This document shows positions 10,723 to 22,639 of a DNA stretch of 64,000 nucleotides, piece after piece. A model generated the notes under the pieces. It ran no database searches, had not been told where the DNA came from, and worked only from the letters and a program-made list of their open reading frames with translations. Position 1 is the stretch's first letter. Every line of letters starts with the position of its first letter. This stretch comes from Nicotiana tabacum (Eukaryota > Streptophyta > Magnoliopsida > Solanales > Solanaceae), in assembly GCF_000715075.1 (NCBI RefSeq), contig NC_134096.1, positions 68,825,026 through 68,889,025 on the forward strand, in the 5' to 3' direction. The position numbers and the translations under genes were made by a program.

Positions 10723-13700
10723 TATTACACACCATATTTTCGCACGTGAGAGTACATCATAAGTCAATTGATGTAAGCTCAGAAATGAGATCGTCTTTGA
10801 AAGTACATAAAGTAAGCTAATCATGTTACCTTGTAGTTTACAAATCTTTAAGATCATAGATAACAACTACCAAGAGGGTTGATATGCTTAAGAGCTAAGC
10901 AAATAGAAGAAAATAAGTTTCGTCGAATGTCGACAAGTTGGAAATATTATAACATGTACTTTTGGGGTCATACTAGGGTTCTTAACATGATAAGGAGTTC
11001 ATGTTATGAGTTATTTTAGTTGTATAATAGTCGTGTGTTACATTTTGAAGTCAAGCGAGTTTTGGAACAAAAGTTGGCAAAAGTCATCACAAGTTACATT
11101 CATAATGTGCTGAATATTAGGTCAAATGTAGCAGAGCTTTTCTCCTAATATACTTGGAATTACAGGATGATCCACATATAAAATTGAATATCTACAAGTC
11201 TAGTTTCTAACTCATTAAACCGTTCGTCAATACGACATCGGAGTAGAAAGATATTTGCAGTTTTGCGATACTACGCAGACTATATAAGTGACAAGTAGGT
11301 GGGTCACTAAAGCTTTTTGAGTAATACATTTAATGTGTTATATGAGGTCTTTTTGGGACATATTATATACCCAATTGAAGTTCTTGGAAGTTAGTTTTTA
11401 ACGCTTTTAACCGTTCATTCATACGACATATGTACAAAAAAGATATAAGCGTTGGAAAAAGAGTCAATGCTAGGGTGCCAAGTAGCACCTTTTTGACTTT
11501 TCAACAAAATGGATATTTATATCCCTTATGTCATCTCTTTCTTCATTTTTCCATAAACCACGACCAAATAAGACCCATAAACTTACCCTTAAGCTATCTA
11601 CAAGGGTTTCAAAGAATATTAACATCTCGAGTAAGAAATCAAGAAGTGATAACATTAGAACGATCCCTACGACATAAGTATCGCTATATCGCCTCTCGTT
11701 TTCTTTGTAGTTTGAGTTTTGGAAGGTATTTAATAGTTAAGAAAATACCTACTTTCTGTATTTAAGATTTTAAATTTCAAGGAAGGTTGATAAATTTATT
11801 TTCTAATAGTTAGAACTCAGGGGACGGTAATCAAAAACCGTGAGTTCGAGTTATTCGACTTGTAGTGGATTATTTTGTGGGTTGTTTCGTGTTATTTTTG
11901 GGCTGTCTATTTTGCTACTGTTTAATGGAGTTTTGGAGGAGAAATGGTGTGGATAAATATCATATACTGGCGAAATGGTAGATTAGTCATTTTTTGTAAT
12001 ATTTTCGGGGTGTTTGACACTACTATAGTTGTCGTTTTGGGTATGAAGTGATTGGGGTGTGTTGGGCTATTGTAACCTAAATATAACATGGATTTCGACT
12101 TGAATCCACTATAGGAGGTAATTATATTGTGTTCTTGCATATGATTAAGGTTATATTGATATTGATTAAGTTAAATAGATGGGCTAGACATGAACTAGTG
12201 AATAAAGTTGCTAATTGAGGATAATTAGAGTTATGAATTATTTTCTTTGTTATAAATATATGGTATAAGGCTGGAATCATTGATGAATAACTTCATTATC
12301 ATGTTAATGATATGGTTAAGTTAAATTAAGAAGTGTGGGGTATACAGGTTTCAATCGGAGCTTGCCGCTCGTCGTGAAGTAGTTGTGACTTGTTGTTGTT
12401 ATATGGTGTCTTGTTATTGATAACTATGTATTGATGGATTGCTCTAGTCATTGTTGTTGGTATATGGTATTGGAGGAGGCTCTTGTTACATCGGAGATGC
12501 TGCCCAAATTTATATAAGCGAGCTACTAGTTTAAGTTGCGGAGTTAGCCTTTACTTAACACTGATTTTGAATCTCTTTATGCTATGGTAGATTGAGTTGA
12601 GTTGTTTGAAGCATTGCTTGGAAGGTATTAAGGACTCAATGCAGTTAAGGTATGTTAGGGCTATCCCTTATTTCTTTTTGGCATGATCCATATGATGCAA
12701 CGAAACGAGCAAGCACACAACTTTCACAAATGATTCTATTCTTAGAAGTACTAGGGGTGCCTATGTTCTTGATTTCCCATGTGTCCTATTATTCTATCAT
12801 TTGTTCATGGGTATCAGTAAATACGCAGTTTGATAAAGTTTATTTCATGATATTAACCGAAGGCATAGTGATCTTATGACATTCCGAGAGATCTTACTGA
12901 CTTACTTCATTATGCATTGCATTCATTTATACATGTACATTGACCAACGACCAGATGGCATTATATACGCGTATAGTATATGTATATGGGGTATGAGAAA
13001 AGATTATGGCGTTATATTCGTACCACCACCTGATCTGCTGGTCTACCTTGATGATTTCGCCCATAGAGGCCGAGGTGATATGATGGGATGCCCTCAGAGG
13101 CTTAATAATATTATGTACGCACATTTCTATGCATGATGTGACATTTATACGCATATGCATAACATTATAAATGTTTCATGATTCACAGAGCTATTCAGAC
13201 TTACATGTTGAGTTCTTTACTCCATGTTTCTTTCATGTCTTTTATATACTGCTTTCATGCCTTACATTATCAGTACTTTATTTGTACTGACGTCCCTTTT
13301 GCTTGGGGACGCTGCATTTTATACCCGCAGGTTCCGATAGACAGGTTGAGAGTCCTCCTAGTAGGCTATCAGCTCAGCGGAAGGTGTTGGTATACTCCAC
13401 TTGCTTCAAAGTTGCCTATTTGGTCAGTATGATTTGGACATGTATTAATTGGTATTGCGGGACCTTGTCCTGACCTTTATGATGTTTATGTACTCTTAGA
13501 GACTTGTAGACAGATGTCATATTTATGGATAATTGTATGGCCTTGTCGGCCTATGTTTTGAGTGTACAAATGATCATGTCGGCCTTACAGGCCCGTATGT
13601 CACATGTATAAGTTTCTCTATCATGTTGCGTCGTTCTATGTCTAGTATTCCCTTATGTTTTATTCTGGTTATGTCATAACGTCACTTCTGACCTATTTAC

Positions 13701-13794
13701 CCATGATGGTATGATAATAAAGATACGTTACATTGGTGCTCGGTTAGGTAAGGCACTGAGTGCCCGTCGCGGCCCATCGGTTTGGGTCGTGACA
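10723..13794 (+). repeat. 3' LTR of the LARD-like element
   Basis: 3072 bp, from TATTACACACC (the first TG has mutated to TA) to ...GGTCGTGACA, followed by the target duplication CATAT. It keeps two segments missing from the left LTR (about 12609-12680 and about 13300-13320). The 111-codon frame at 11430-11765 parallels the one in the other LTR and is a by-product. Confidence 0.9.
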
Positions 13795-13799
13795 CATAT

Positions 13800-14630
13800 G
13801 CCTCCTTATAAATTTACATCTTGAATCTACATAGACTTTTGCTATAAAGAAAAATCAAATGCAAAGCTGTGAAGCTTTCTTTTATTTTTCTTTCTTATCA
13901 AATTAATCTCATAAATAATCAGTTTTTATATCTTTTAAAGATTTGAAGGATTAGTCAAATAATACAATATAGTATCCTTTTCTGTTTTATAAATGAGTGA
14001 TTTATGTAACAAAACTTTAAAACTAATAAGTAAGGTTGAGGAAGGTAATTACGAAATATTATAGCAAATATATCACTTGAAACCAGTTTCTTAACAAGAA
14101 AATAGAAACAAAATTGGTAATTATAGTATTTAAACCATATGAGAGGTAATTAGTATTACCAAAGCAAACCAAGAGAAATGTTTTTGAAAATATGTCTATA
14201 AATAATTAAAAGAATTAACTCAAATAGCCGTTAACCCAATCGCTTAAACTAAAATAACTGGCGAATGTATAATATATACTTTATATGTTTAGAGTCGTAT
14301 ATAATTTGTGTATAATCTATTTATACCGACTAGAACTATAAATAGTAAATCTGATAATTATCCATTTAATATTTAGTATTAGGCTTGGGCCCGAGCTCAG
14401 CATGGACTTAACAATACTAGTAACATTTATATATGAAAAGGTCCCTAAAATCTTCAAAAGGAGCATATTTATTTGTTTATTCTAAAATAAATATTTATTT
14501 TATTTGTGCTAAAATACTAGTAACATATTTATTTATGCTATCATTTTTTTAAAATAGGGGTATTTTTGTCATAAAGTTGTAAAAGAGTTTCTTAATGTCT
14601 TTCTTCTAATTATAATGCCAAATAGTATGT
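13800..14630. other. AT-rich intergenic DNA, no gene seen
   Basis: I see no coding frame, inverted-repeat element or tandem array here. It does not continue the LTR interrupted at 4214, although it lies on the other side of the insertion. Confidence 0.5.
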
Positions 14631-14632
14631 TA

Positions 14633-14800
14633 TTTTTTTGGTTTCTCATCCGGTGTCCGATATCGTAATGGGACCCGGCTAAATTCGGATTTATCCGAAT
14701 AGTTCCATATTGGGGGTAAAGGCTACCTAATAAAGACAACGTCATATCTAAAGCTCGAACCCAAAATTTTTTATTAGTAGTACAACTCCGCCACAATCCT
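14633..14800 (-). mobile_element. tRNA-derived SINE, Solanaceae type
   Basis: On the minus strand this reads gtggcggagt, then gggttcgagct (a B-box-like polymerase III promoter, about 14750-14761), then a body ending ccggatgagaaacc and an A-rich tail. The order of body segments (a taccccc/aatatgg block, a ccgggtcccatta block, a tcggacaccggatgagaa block) matches a repeat very common in tobacco and potato DNA, as I remember it. The minus-strand frame of 75 codons across it is a by-product. Confidence 0.65.
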
Positions 14801-14953
14801 TATTGGTAAATAGTAAATACGACTAGGAGTAGTATGTAATTAACTTAATATATGTACTTGAAAGTATATAGGTTAAGTAAGCGTTAATTATAATTTTTGA
14901 AAAAAAGTAGTATTTGGAGTTAGGTTGAAAAATAATATTTGAAATTTTAAATT

Positions 14954-15138
14954 ATGTTTGGATATGTATTTCACTTGAAAAAATGTTGCAATTTTATGAG
15001 CGGGAAAACAAAAATTTCTTTGTTTTTGAAAAACTCTTTTATCGAAAAATTTCTAAAAACTTGCAAAATTTCATGGACAAATACGTTTTTGAAAAAAAAA
15101 TCGAAAAAAAGAAAAGAAAAAATATATGGACAAACATG
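14954..15138. mobile_element. MITE with imperfect terminal inverted repeats (atgtttgg)
   Basis: The left end atgtttggatatgtattt mirrors the right end aaaaatatatggacaaacat. The AT-rich interior has runs such as ttgaaaaactc and cgaaaaaa. The length of about 185 bp and this layout suit the small non-autonomous DNA elements common in Solanaceae. The superfamily is not decided. Confidence 0.5.
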
Positions 15139-15249
15139 TCGTTAGTGTAAATAAAAGTGTATTATCACTTTTAGCCCGTGCTAGAAACTATTTACATCTG
15201 GTAGCGGAAAAATTATATAAAATTTGTATAATTTTTGTATATAATATAC

Positions 15250-15284
<35 letters not shown>
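15250..15284. repeat. (AT)n microsatellite
   Basis: About 16 uninterrupted AT dinucleotides lie about 110 bp upstream of the pyrimidine-rich region that may be the 5' leader of the XH gene. Confidence 0.9.
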
Positions 15285-15290
<6 letters not shown>

Positions 15291-15389
15291 TAAATATTAT
15301 ATATTTTTTCGATTATTATTTTATAGCGGCTATAAAGTATCATTTTTACTAAATAAAAAATCAATCGAACTGCCACCGTTAAGTCCCTC

Positions 15390-15521
15390 TCATTCGTCCT
15401 AAAGTACAGTGATCATTTCAATTGGTAACACTTTCCCTCCAAGGTTCACCACTTCACACCCTCCATATCGTCGATCGTCTGCAGTGAATTGATCTGTTCT
15501 CATCCTCTATATCGTCTGCAG
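15390..15521 (+). other. Possible non-coding first exon of the XH-domain gene
   Basis: A C/T-rich stretch typical of plant 5' leaders ends at cgtctgcag|gtgaat, a plausible splice donor. It contains partial repeats of ctccatatcgtc and ctctatatcgtctgcag. It is paired here with the acceptor tgtacag at 19276. There is no direct evidence of transcription, and another leader exon is possible. Confidence 0.3.
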
Positions 15522-17644
15522 GTGAATAGAATTATTGAATTCTCATCATCCATATCGTTTACATTTCTCTATGTTTTGTTTCACCTTTCTAAATTTTTCA
15601 AGATTATCTGTTTTAGGGTTTAGGGCTTTTGTAATTCCAAGAACGGGGTTTCTTCTTACACTCATGTACGAGATATAGGATCGTAATGAACACAACACAT
15701 ACTACAAGGTATCGTTGAAAAATATATATGAAGAAATGCAGATAATACGAGAACCCCGGGGAAGTGCTACAATGTGGTACTAGTAAGTAGTAAAATATTC
15801 TAGTTGTTGAGACTTTATAAACGTGTAGTTTCTTCTCTGTTCAGACGTCCGTAGAGGAATTGTTGTTTCAAATAATACTCTAATCTTGGGTTATATTACT
15901 GTTTGGATTAAAAGTTTAAAACAATGATATCAATTTATTGTACTCCTAATGTTTTACACTAATAGTGGTAATTGCTGTTTCAAATAAATGGATTGTTGGA
16001 GTCTCTGTTTTCAACCTTCTTTACTAGTGGTAATCTTTCATTACCAATCAAAAAGGGACCTAAAACATGAGCTTTTATAGACGGTGGTAGTGTCAATGTC
16101 TTGTTGTTAAAGTTTAAGATCTGAGGCCGCCTATGGTTTTGGGGGGTCGAGACCAAGAAAACCAGAAAAAGTCCTAAACGAGGTACTTAGACCCTTGAGT
16201 GCTCTCGTATGAGATGAGTTAAGATAACTGTTTACAAGTTGAATAAAGTGACATAGATAGGGTATAACTCTCTGATGCAAGTGAGACTAATTTTACCTCT
16301 ACGTATCTAAGAGGAGGTTATTGGAGCTCTTATGGAGCGGAACCTCCTTGACAACAAGCAGGAATTAAGTTTGAAGGACTAGGGAAGACATCAATCATGA
16401 TGGTTTGAGTAGAATGTTTGGTCTACCTCAATTACAGTAGCAAGGCTATGACCCTCGTTGGGCTAAGGCGATGGTAAGGGATATCCTGAGTGCCTCAATT
16501 CATTAGTTGACTTATAGTCACCTGATGTTACCATGATTGTAGAAGGGAGCGAGAGAGATAGTAAAGCAAACCTCCAAAGAGTAAGGTAAGGCAATATAAT
16601 GCAGGTAGTGGAATTCTATAATGGAGTTACTTTTCGAGGCCTAAGGCATTGCTCAAGCCGGCAGAGGTCCTATAGGCAAGTACGTTACTTGTTAGACATA
16701 GATGATCTTGATGTGTCCTGACTCCTGAGTGAGGTCAGATAGTCTCTGGCCATTTTGCCTTGATTGTCGTTCAAAGGAAATGAGTGTCGAATACATGATG
16801 AGCCTAGCGTACCCTTGGGTTGGCTAACTCAAATCATTCTTTCTTGCTTTTTGTAAGCATTTATGCTCTATACTTGAGACACCAGTTCCTTCTTTATGCT
16901 TATGGAATATTTGTTTCTGTTATAAGGTCAAGATCCTAGGTAGAGGTGCTCAAGTGAAACTGGGAAACCACACCTAACCGACAAACCGAAATAAAAAATC
17001 AACTAGTTGTTTGGTTTTGTTTGTGTTGGCGTTGAAATAAAAAAAAACCAATAATATTAGGTTTGGTTATTAACCAAAAAAGGTCAAACCAACACCAAAC
17101 CAATCGACATACTTTTTTAAATAATTTCTCTTATACATAAAAATATTCATTATAATCTTATTTTGTAGATATTTTTTAAACTATTTCAGTTTGGTATTAT
17201 ATTTTGTAATAGTTGTTGACTTTTGATTATTATTAGTGCAAGTTGTTGCGATTTACATAATGTTTTGTGGGGTAATAGGGAAAGGGGATGATAATTTGAA
17301 TACCATAGCTGCTTTTGCTATGTTGTTTGAAATGTAATTCCTCTTTTGTTGTTTTACTTTTATCGGGACTACTGTTTATTAATCTTGTTTTGCACTTACT
17401 TAAGGCCGGTTGTATCTTCCATGGGTGCAACTTTTCGGCATTGCTTGTTTCTATTACCGAGCAAATATTCAGTAGCTTGATAGGGATAATTTTTCATGTT
17501 ATAGGTTCTTATAATTGAAGTATGGATATTACACTATTTTGGTAGTTATTTGTTTGTAACATGTAAGAAGACTTGTGAAAATGCATAGAACACTACTGTT
17601 GAGATCTTTTTTTGGCTTTGCATCTAGATAGTGAAAATGCATAG

Positions 17645-19150
17645 CTCAATTTTGGGACTCGCTTGGGGCTCGTCCCTGAGTGGGGCACTTGCAAACGCCC
17701 TGAGGCACACGTGTATGGTTTTGTTCTATGAGGCTTATGCTCCAAGCATCTGACTGTGGGCCCTAAGCATGTCTAGCGCTCAACAATCACGGCTCGCCCA
17801 ATAGTTTCTATACAAATCATATGTCAAATTCCGTAGTAAGAACCATTGACCCTCATTAGTGTTATAGAGGTAAAATATAACATAAAAAATCGGTTCCAAA
17901 GAAAACTTGGTTGTTATAGTGAAATGTTGTTATTGGGCTGTTATAGAGAGGTCTAATTGTAGTACTGATAAAGATAATGATATTCAATTTTAGGGAGATA
18001 AAATATGTAGTTCAATAACCATTTTTAAGAGATTGTTATTTTCCGTTGTTTGAAAGTTAAGACATTGTAGTTGACTTTTATGTCATGATAACTTTAAGGG
18101 GTTGTTTGGTAGGGTGCATAAGAATAATGCTGAATATGGTGTATTAGTAATTCTGGTATTAGTTATGCAGGCATTATGCTGATATATTTCTTATTCATTA
18201 TTTGATTTGATGTATTAAAGCATTGCATAATTTCTAAAAGAATTGTTTGTTTACAAAAATACCCTCATAACCAGTCTATCACTTTATCTTTTTGAAAGAA
18301 ACATATGTTGAGGAATGTTTTTATATGAAAAAGGTTTAAAAAAATTTATTTGATTTGTCTACCTATATTGTACTATATAACTAAATATTTATTTTTAAAA
18401 AAGGAAATATGCTAAGTATTTCTTAATCTACTAGGGATATAATTTAATTTCCCACTTTATTGGATTATTAGGCAAAGAAAGTTTGAATTAAAAAAATAAA
18501 AGGAAAATGAGTTGATTACAAGTGCATTACGATATTTAGTAGTAGAGTACAAATTTATAAATTTACAATGAATAAATTGGCGGAGTATAGATATAAATAG
18601 TGGGAGCAATTTCAGTATCAAACTTTACATCAAACTTGCATTATAATAGCATATTTTAATCAAGCATATATTTTGAAGGGCAAATTTGTCTTTTACTAAA
18701 CTAATGCATGCATTTAAACCCATTGCATTATTAATACCATGGTTTCCTATGTATTAGTTATGCATAAGATAATACCAAATATAGTGTATAATTAATGCTT
18801 GCATAACTAATGCATAGGTTCAAATAGTGTACCAAACAAGGTATTATTAATACACAAAGCTAATGCATGCATTATTTTATCTAATGCATCCTACCAAATG
18901 ACCCCTAGCACTTGCATTATTTGTACTTGTATTAGTGTGCTAGGTTTTTTAGTGTGCATTATTAGCGTGCTAGGTTTTTTGTTTTCTATGAGCTTCTCTC
19001 ATCCCTTTCATTTTTGATTGAGCTTTTAATTTATTTTCTATATTTTTTTGTTATTATACTATTTTTACGCCACATGTCTCAGGGCCTACGTCTTGCCCGT
19101 ACTAAATAAAACGCCCCGCCTCATGCTCCCACCTTTTAAAACACTAGTCG
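17645..19150. mobile_element. Fragments of a hAT-like non-autonomous element, split by a MITE
   Basis: The right end, ttttaaaacacta at about 19133-19147, and adjoining cgccccgcctcatgc sequence resemble the ends of a common plant element whose terminus reads agtgttttaaaa followed by GC-rich gcgagg-type sequence. Similar GC-rich sequence (gggactcgcttggggctcgtcc) lies at 17645-17815. The Tourist-like MITE lies between the two parts. A matching left terminus was not found, so extent and superfamily are tentative. Confidence 0.3.
18098..18905. mobile_element. Tourist-like (PIF/Harbinger) MITE
   Basis: The ends GGGGTTGTTTGGTAGGGTGC and, reading inward from the other side, GGGGTCATTTGGTAGGATGC form inverted repeats of about 38 bases. 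The flanks are TAA (18095-18097) and TAG (18906-18908), fitting the 3-bp TAA duplication of this superfamily after one change. The interior is AT-rich and non-coding, with repeated aatgcatgca and ttagttatgcat motifs. At 808 bp it is long for a MITE. Confidence 0.75.
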
Positions 19151-19308
19151 TGACATGAACCTTATTTCACTTTTCAATTTTGCTTTAGCTTAGTTTGTTC
19201 CTTTAGATCTGAAATTTCACATGGTGGAATAATCTTATGTAGTTTAGTCTCTTTTCAATTTTGCTTTTATGTACAGATATCTGGATCACTGAGTCTCAAA
19301 TTTGTCCA

Positions 19309-20703
19309 ATGGAGGAACTGAAAAGCCAAAATCTGGAACAGGCAAAGCGGATAAAGGATCTTCTGGAGTACCAACAGTTACAAATTAGAAAGATTAACGA
19401 GTATACAATATCCAATCTAGAAGAGATCGCTACAATTAAAGAGTATGAAGAACTCTTCGAGGAAGTAAGCACCTTAACCCCTTCTTCGATTAGACCATTC
19501 AACCTGTTAGAACCATTAAAATGCAGACAATTCTAGTCAAACATGGCATTCCTAAAATGGTTCTGAGTTCTGACATGTCTGTAATTGGTGTAAGATTCCT
19601 TGCTTAATTTGCCATCTCGATAGATTTCAGAAAACTCATAATGCATAACTTCTTTGGTTAAAATTTATGAGAACACTAAAGCCAAAAAAAAAAAAAAAAG
19701 GCTGCTAGTATTGTAAATCCAATCCTTCTTCATTTGCTTTGGTAGTGCTTGGCATCACCCATTTAATTCCCAAAATGTTCTGAATTTTATATTCCAGCTA
19801 TTGTCTTCCCAACATTGTGCTTCCTCACTTTAAAGTTCTTTGTTCTTGCAGCTTCTTGTAGACCAACCTAGAGAGGGGATAGCTTTAAAGCTTGTTGGTT
19901 ATCTTCCAGAAGAGCCTTTTTTGTATTGTATTGAGCCCAAGGATGAGGCTAAAGAAATGCATGCTAAATTTCAGGAGTTGATATGTAGTTCCTGGCACCC
20001 TTTTAAAGTTTCTGACATTAATGGAGAACCGAAGCGAGTGTTTATTGATGACGATAAAGAACTGGGAAAGCTTAAAGCACTTGGTGACAAAGGGGATGCG
20101 GTTATTGAAGCGGTTAAAACTGTCAAGACAGAATTACAAGAGTACAATTCAAGTGGAGATTATGGAGTATTTAAGATCTGGAATTTCAAGGAAAAAAGAC
20201 GAGCAACAGCAGAGGAGTGCTGCAAAGCTGTAACGAAAATGTTAAGGGTGCGTACTATTAAGTCGTCTAGGTATGACGAGAGGCTGATCTATCAAGTTAT
20301 TCATGCTCACCTACAGCTCGACATCACCTCAGCGGATAAGATAGCACTTCTATTACTATCGGGGACACTAGGAGCACACAATGCAGACCTAGTTCGTCCC
20401 TTGTTTTGTGCTGTTGTCGAAGGAGCGGGCGACATGAAAGAAGCAGTATCAAAGCGTCTTCAATATTTCAAGTGTTTGTTACTAGATGACAAAGTATTTA
20501 GTAGTGCACTGCTTAAATTGATAGAAGAAACGTGGCTCCTGGGTGAGGTTGCAACAGGTCGTCAACTTTTTGGTGCACTATTTGAATTTACAAGTGAGGC
20601 AATGGTGAGCAATGACAGTATTGCGGACTGGTCTAATCAGATTGATGAGCCGAGGCTCGCAGAGCTGGTTGAAAAGTTCTTGAAGCTTATGAGCAAATAT
20701 TGA
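19309..20703 (+). CDS. XH-domain protein of the FDM/IDN2 family, short form with extra C-terminal region
   Basis: Two coding exons, 19309-19464 and 19852-20703, are joined across a phase-0 intron (GAA|gtaagc to ttgcag|CTT) and give 335 residues. Residues 1-52 are charged and coiled-coil-like. Residues about 60-185 match the XH domain: WHPFK at 100-104, an acidic IDDDKELGKLK stretch at 117-127, then EYNSSG at 149-154 and WNFKEKRRAT at 162-171. In FDM/IDN2 proteins, which bind double-stranded RNA in RNA-directed DNA methylation, XH mediates complex formation and follows zinc-finger and XS domains. Those domains are absent, and XH normally lies at the C-terminus. Here about 150 further helical-looking residues follow; I do not recognise them. 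The start is the first ATG in the exon, but the frame is open upstream to the acceptor at 19276, so a missed coding exon is possible. Confidence 0.8.
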
Positions 20704-22639
20704 AAATGTTGTATTCGCCTGATTTTGTAGATTGACACTTGAGGATTGGGAAAAGGATGTGGGGCTGCAGAAGATGAGATCTGAAGGTTGTAATAACTGG
20801 TTTGAGCTTCTTTTTTTCTTTTTCCTTTTTTTGGTTGATAAATATACTGTTCGGGCTAAAATACAGGCGGATGGGAAAAATTTTATCACCCCATATGAGA
20901 ATGGTGAAGCACTAACCTTCTTTAAAACCTTCCTGCGGTACAGGCAATTAAAGTTCCTGATTGAAGAATAAAAATCAGGGTATGGACCTCGGCTGAATTG
21001 CTGTCTCCCTAAAGATGTATTTGGGATATATGCATCTCCACTTCTGGGTAGCCAAACAACTTACTAGTATACTTGTACAGAAGGATTCTTGATACAGTGA
21101 TGATACTCGTACTGTCTTAATTGCTAAGCTTTCAATTTATTTTCAATATACATGTTACTTGCCTAACTGCTCCAGTTACAGCTGCTGATTAATTGATGAA
21201 AACCTATATGCTTTTGGAGATGGTCTCTGCACCTATAAGGTGTTATGTCGGTTTAACCTGGACATGTATGTGTCCCCTGCACAACTTCTCTCTGCCCTTT
21301 TGTGTCTGGCCCTCTGTCTTACAAGTCTAAGGTAAAGAATGGTGCTTGATTTAGACATTCTTTTACCTATATTTCTGTGCAACAGTCCATCCGTTGGGTA
21401 AGTTAGTTTTAGCAAAGGTATATTAAGAGCCCTTAATTTTGTGTTGGAGATGCTCAGCATTTAATCCTTCTTTAGCATCTTGTAGCCTGCATGTATGGCC
21501 TTTCCAAGTTAGCTTTTTCTTCTCTGTAATTTTCCAAGTCTACCAAAATCCAATTATTGGCTTTTTCTACGGATTGGATACATAACTTGTGAATGTATAT
21601 AATGGTCATGACAGGTTCTTGGCAAATCGTATATAGGTTACATGGCCAGCTGACAAACTTCCCTTTTGATCCTTTTACATGAGCTACATCTACTACAATT
21701 TCTTCTTATATATATTGTACAGAAAAAAGACAAATGCTTTAGAATTTCCTGAGAAATATGGCTTCTAAAAGAAAAGGCATAAGCTTCGGAATAGAGCACC
21801 AATGACAGAGACTCTCTTCTATAGGAACTTATTGCCAGTATTGCACATAGCTTTCACCCAAAAATTTGCCCGGCATGTCCCCCAACGGAATTGGTCTAGC
21901 CAGAATGTCCTCGTTTTTAACTGGTCTTAGCAAAATATTCCCGTTTTTCACTTGAACACCATAGTTCTTCAATATTTAAAGTTTAAAATTCTTGTTTGGT
22001 GGTGGAAAATAGAAGGTTAATGATCCATTATTGTTAAAATCATTTGAATGTTGATAATTTATGCTTAAATTTTTAGTTTAAACATTGATTTAGTGATTTA
22101 CTGTAAAACTCAAAACTCCATTGTTGGACCTTAGAAAGTGCTGAAGAAGACAAAGTGGGTCTTTTTGATTTGATTTGATGTTATTTGACTAAATTGGTGA
22201 TTGGAGATTGTTTGTATTTGTATTTGGAAGCTTTGTTTCAAATTTGATATCATTTGGAGCCGATTTGGGTTGGTTTGATCGAAATTGAAGTTGCAAATCC
22301 GAAGAAAACTTTGTTGAAACAACATAGAAAAATTATGCCATTTGATAGACTTAAATGAACAAAATAGATAGATAGAGCAAATATAACATAAGCTCTACTA
22401 ATACAATAGAAAAACCTTGACAAGCAATAATTGTTTGGGTTAATTCTTTTTTTAAATACCGTTTGCAGGGGAGATATTTAGGCCTCTTCATTTTGGAATT
22501 GGTTAGCATTGTTCTTGAAAATTATCCTCTGGACTTGGACCTTGCGCAAATCCCAAGTATATACTATAGCAAGAACTATAGTTTAGAGCATGATTAGCAT
22601 TTGTAAGTATGGGAATACAACCAGGGTAGAAAAATAAAA
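20704..22639. other. 3' untranslated and downstream region of the XH gene, no further gene seen
   Basis: A 79-codon frame at 20732-20971 follows the stop codon. It is rich in poly-phenylalanine from a T tract, so I take it as 3' UTR. Beyond about 21150 the sequence is AT-rich with no supported gene, RNA or inverted-repeat element. Confidence 0.5.

Larger units (their letters stand above)
4220..13794 (+). mobile_element. Complete non-coding large LTR retrotransposon (LARD-like), CATAT target duplication
   Basis: Two long direct repeats (4220-7213 and 10723-13794) flank a 3.5-kb interior. A 5-bp duplication CATAT lies immediately outside (4215-4219 and 13795-13799). A primer site complementary to initiator tRNA-Met follows the left LTR, and a G-rich polypurine tract precedes the right LTR, so the element reads on the plus strand. 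No gag, protease, reverse transcriptase or integrase motif is visible inside. It must have depended on an autonomous relative. About 19 differences in the first 225 aligned LTR bases suggest an old insertion. Confidence 0.9.
15522..19276 (+). other. Probable long 5' intron of the XH gene, filled with mobile-element pieces
   Basis: Between the candidate leader exon and the acceptor at 19276 there are no convincing coding exons. At 16060-16900 is a stretch with long direct reading but many stops that I cannot assign. At about 16965-17130 is an A-rich piece with caaaccaatcg and ggtttggttattaacc, like the ends of small hAT elements. A MITE (18098-18905) and hAT-like fragments are listed separately. 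If the leader exon is wrong, this is simply promoter-side intergenic DNA. Confidence 0.35.

Noticed and set aside
14569..14796. Minus-strand frame of 75 codons
   Set aside because: Lies within the SINE; no start context or motif.
19296..19502. Minus-strand frame of 68 codons opposite the first XH exon
   Set aside because: Antisense shadow of the coding exon with no independent support.
20732..20971. Frame of 79 codons just after the XH stop codon
   Set aside because: Phenylalanine run from a T tract, no motif; best explained as 3' UTR.
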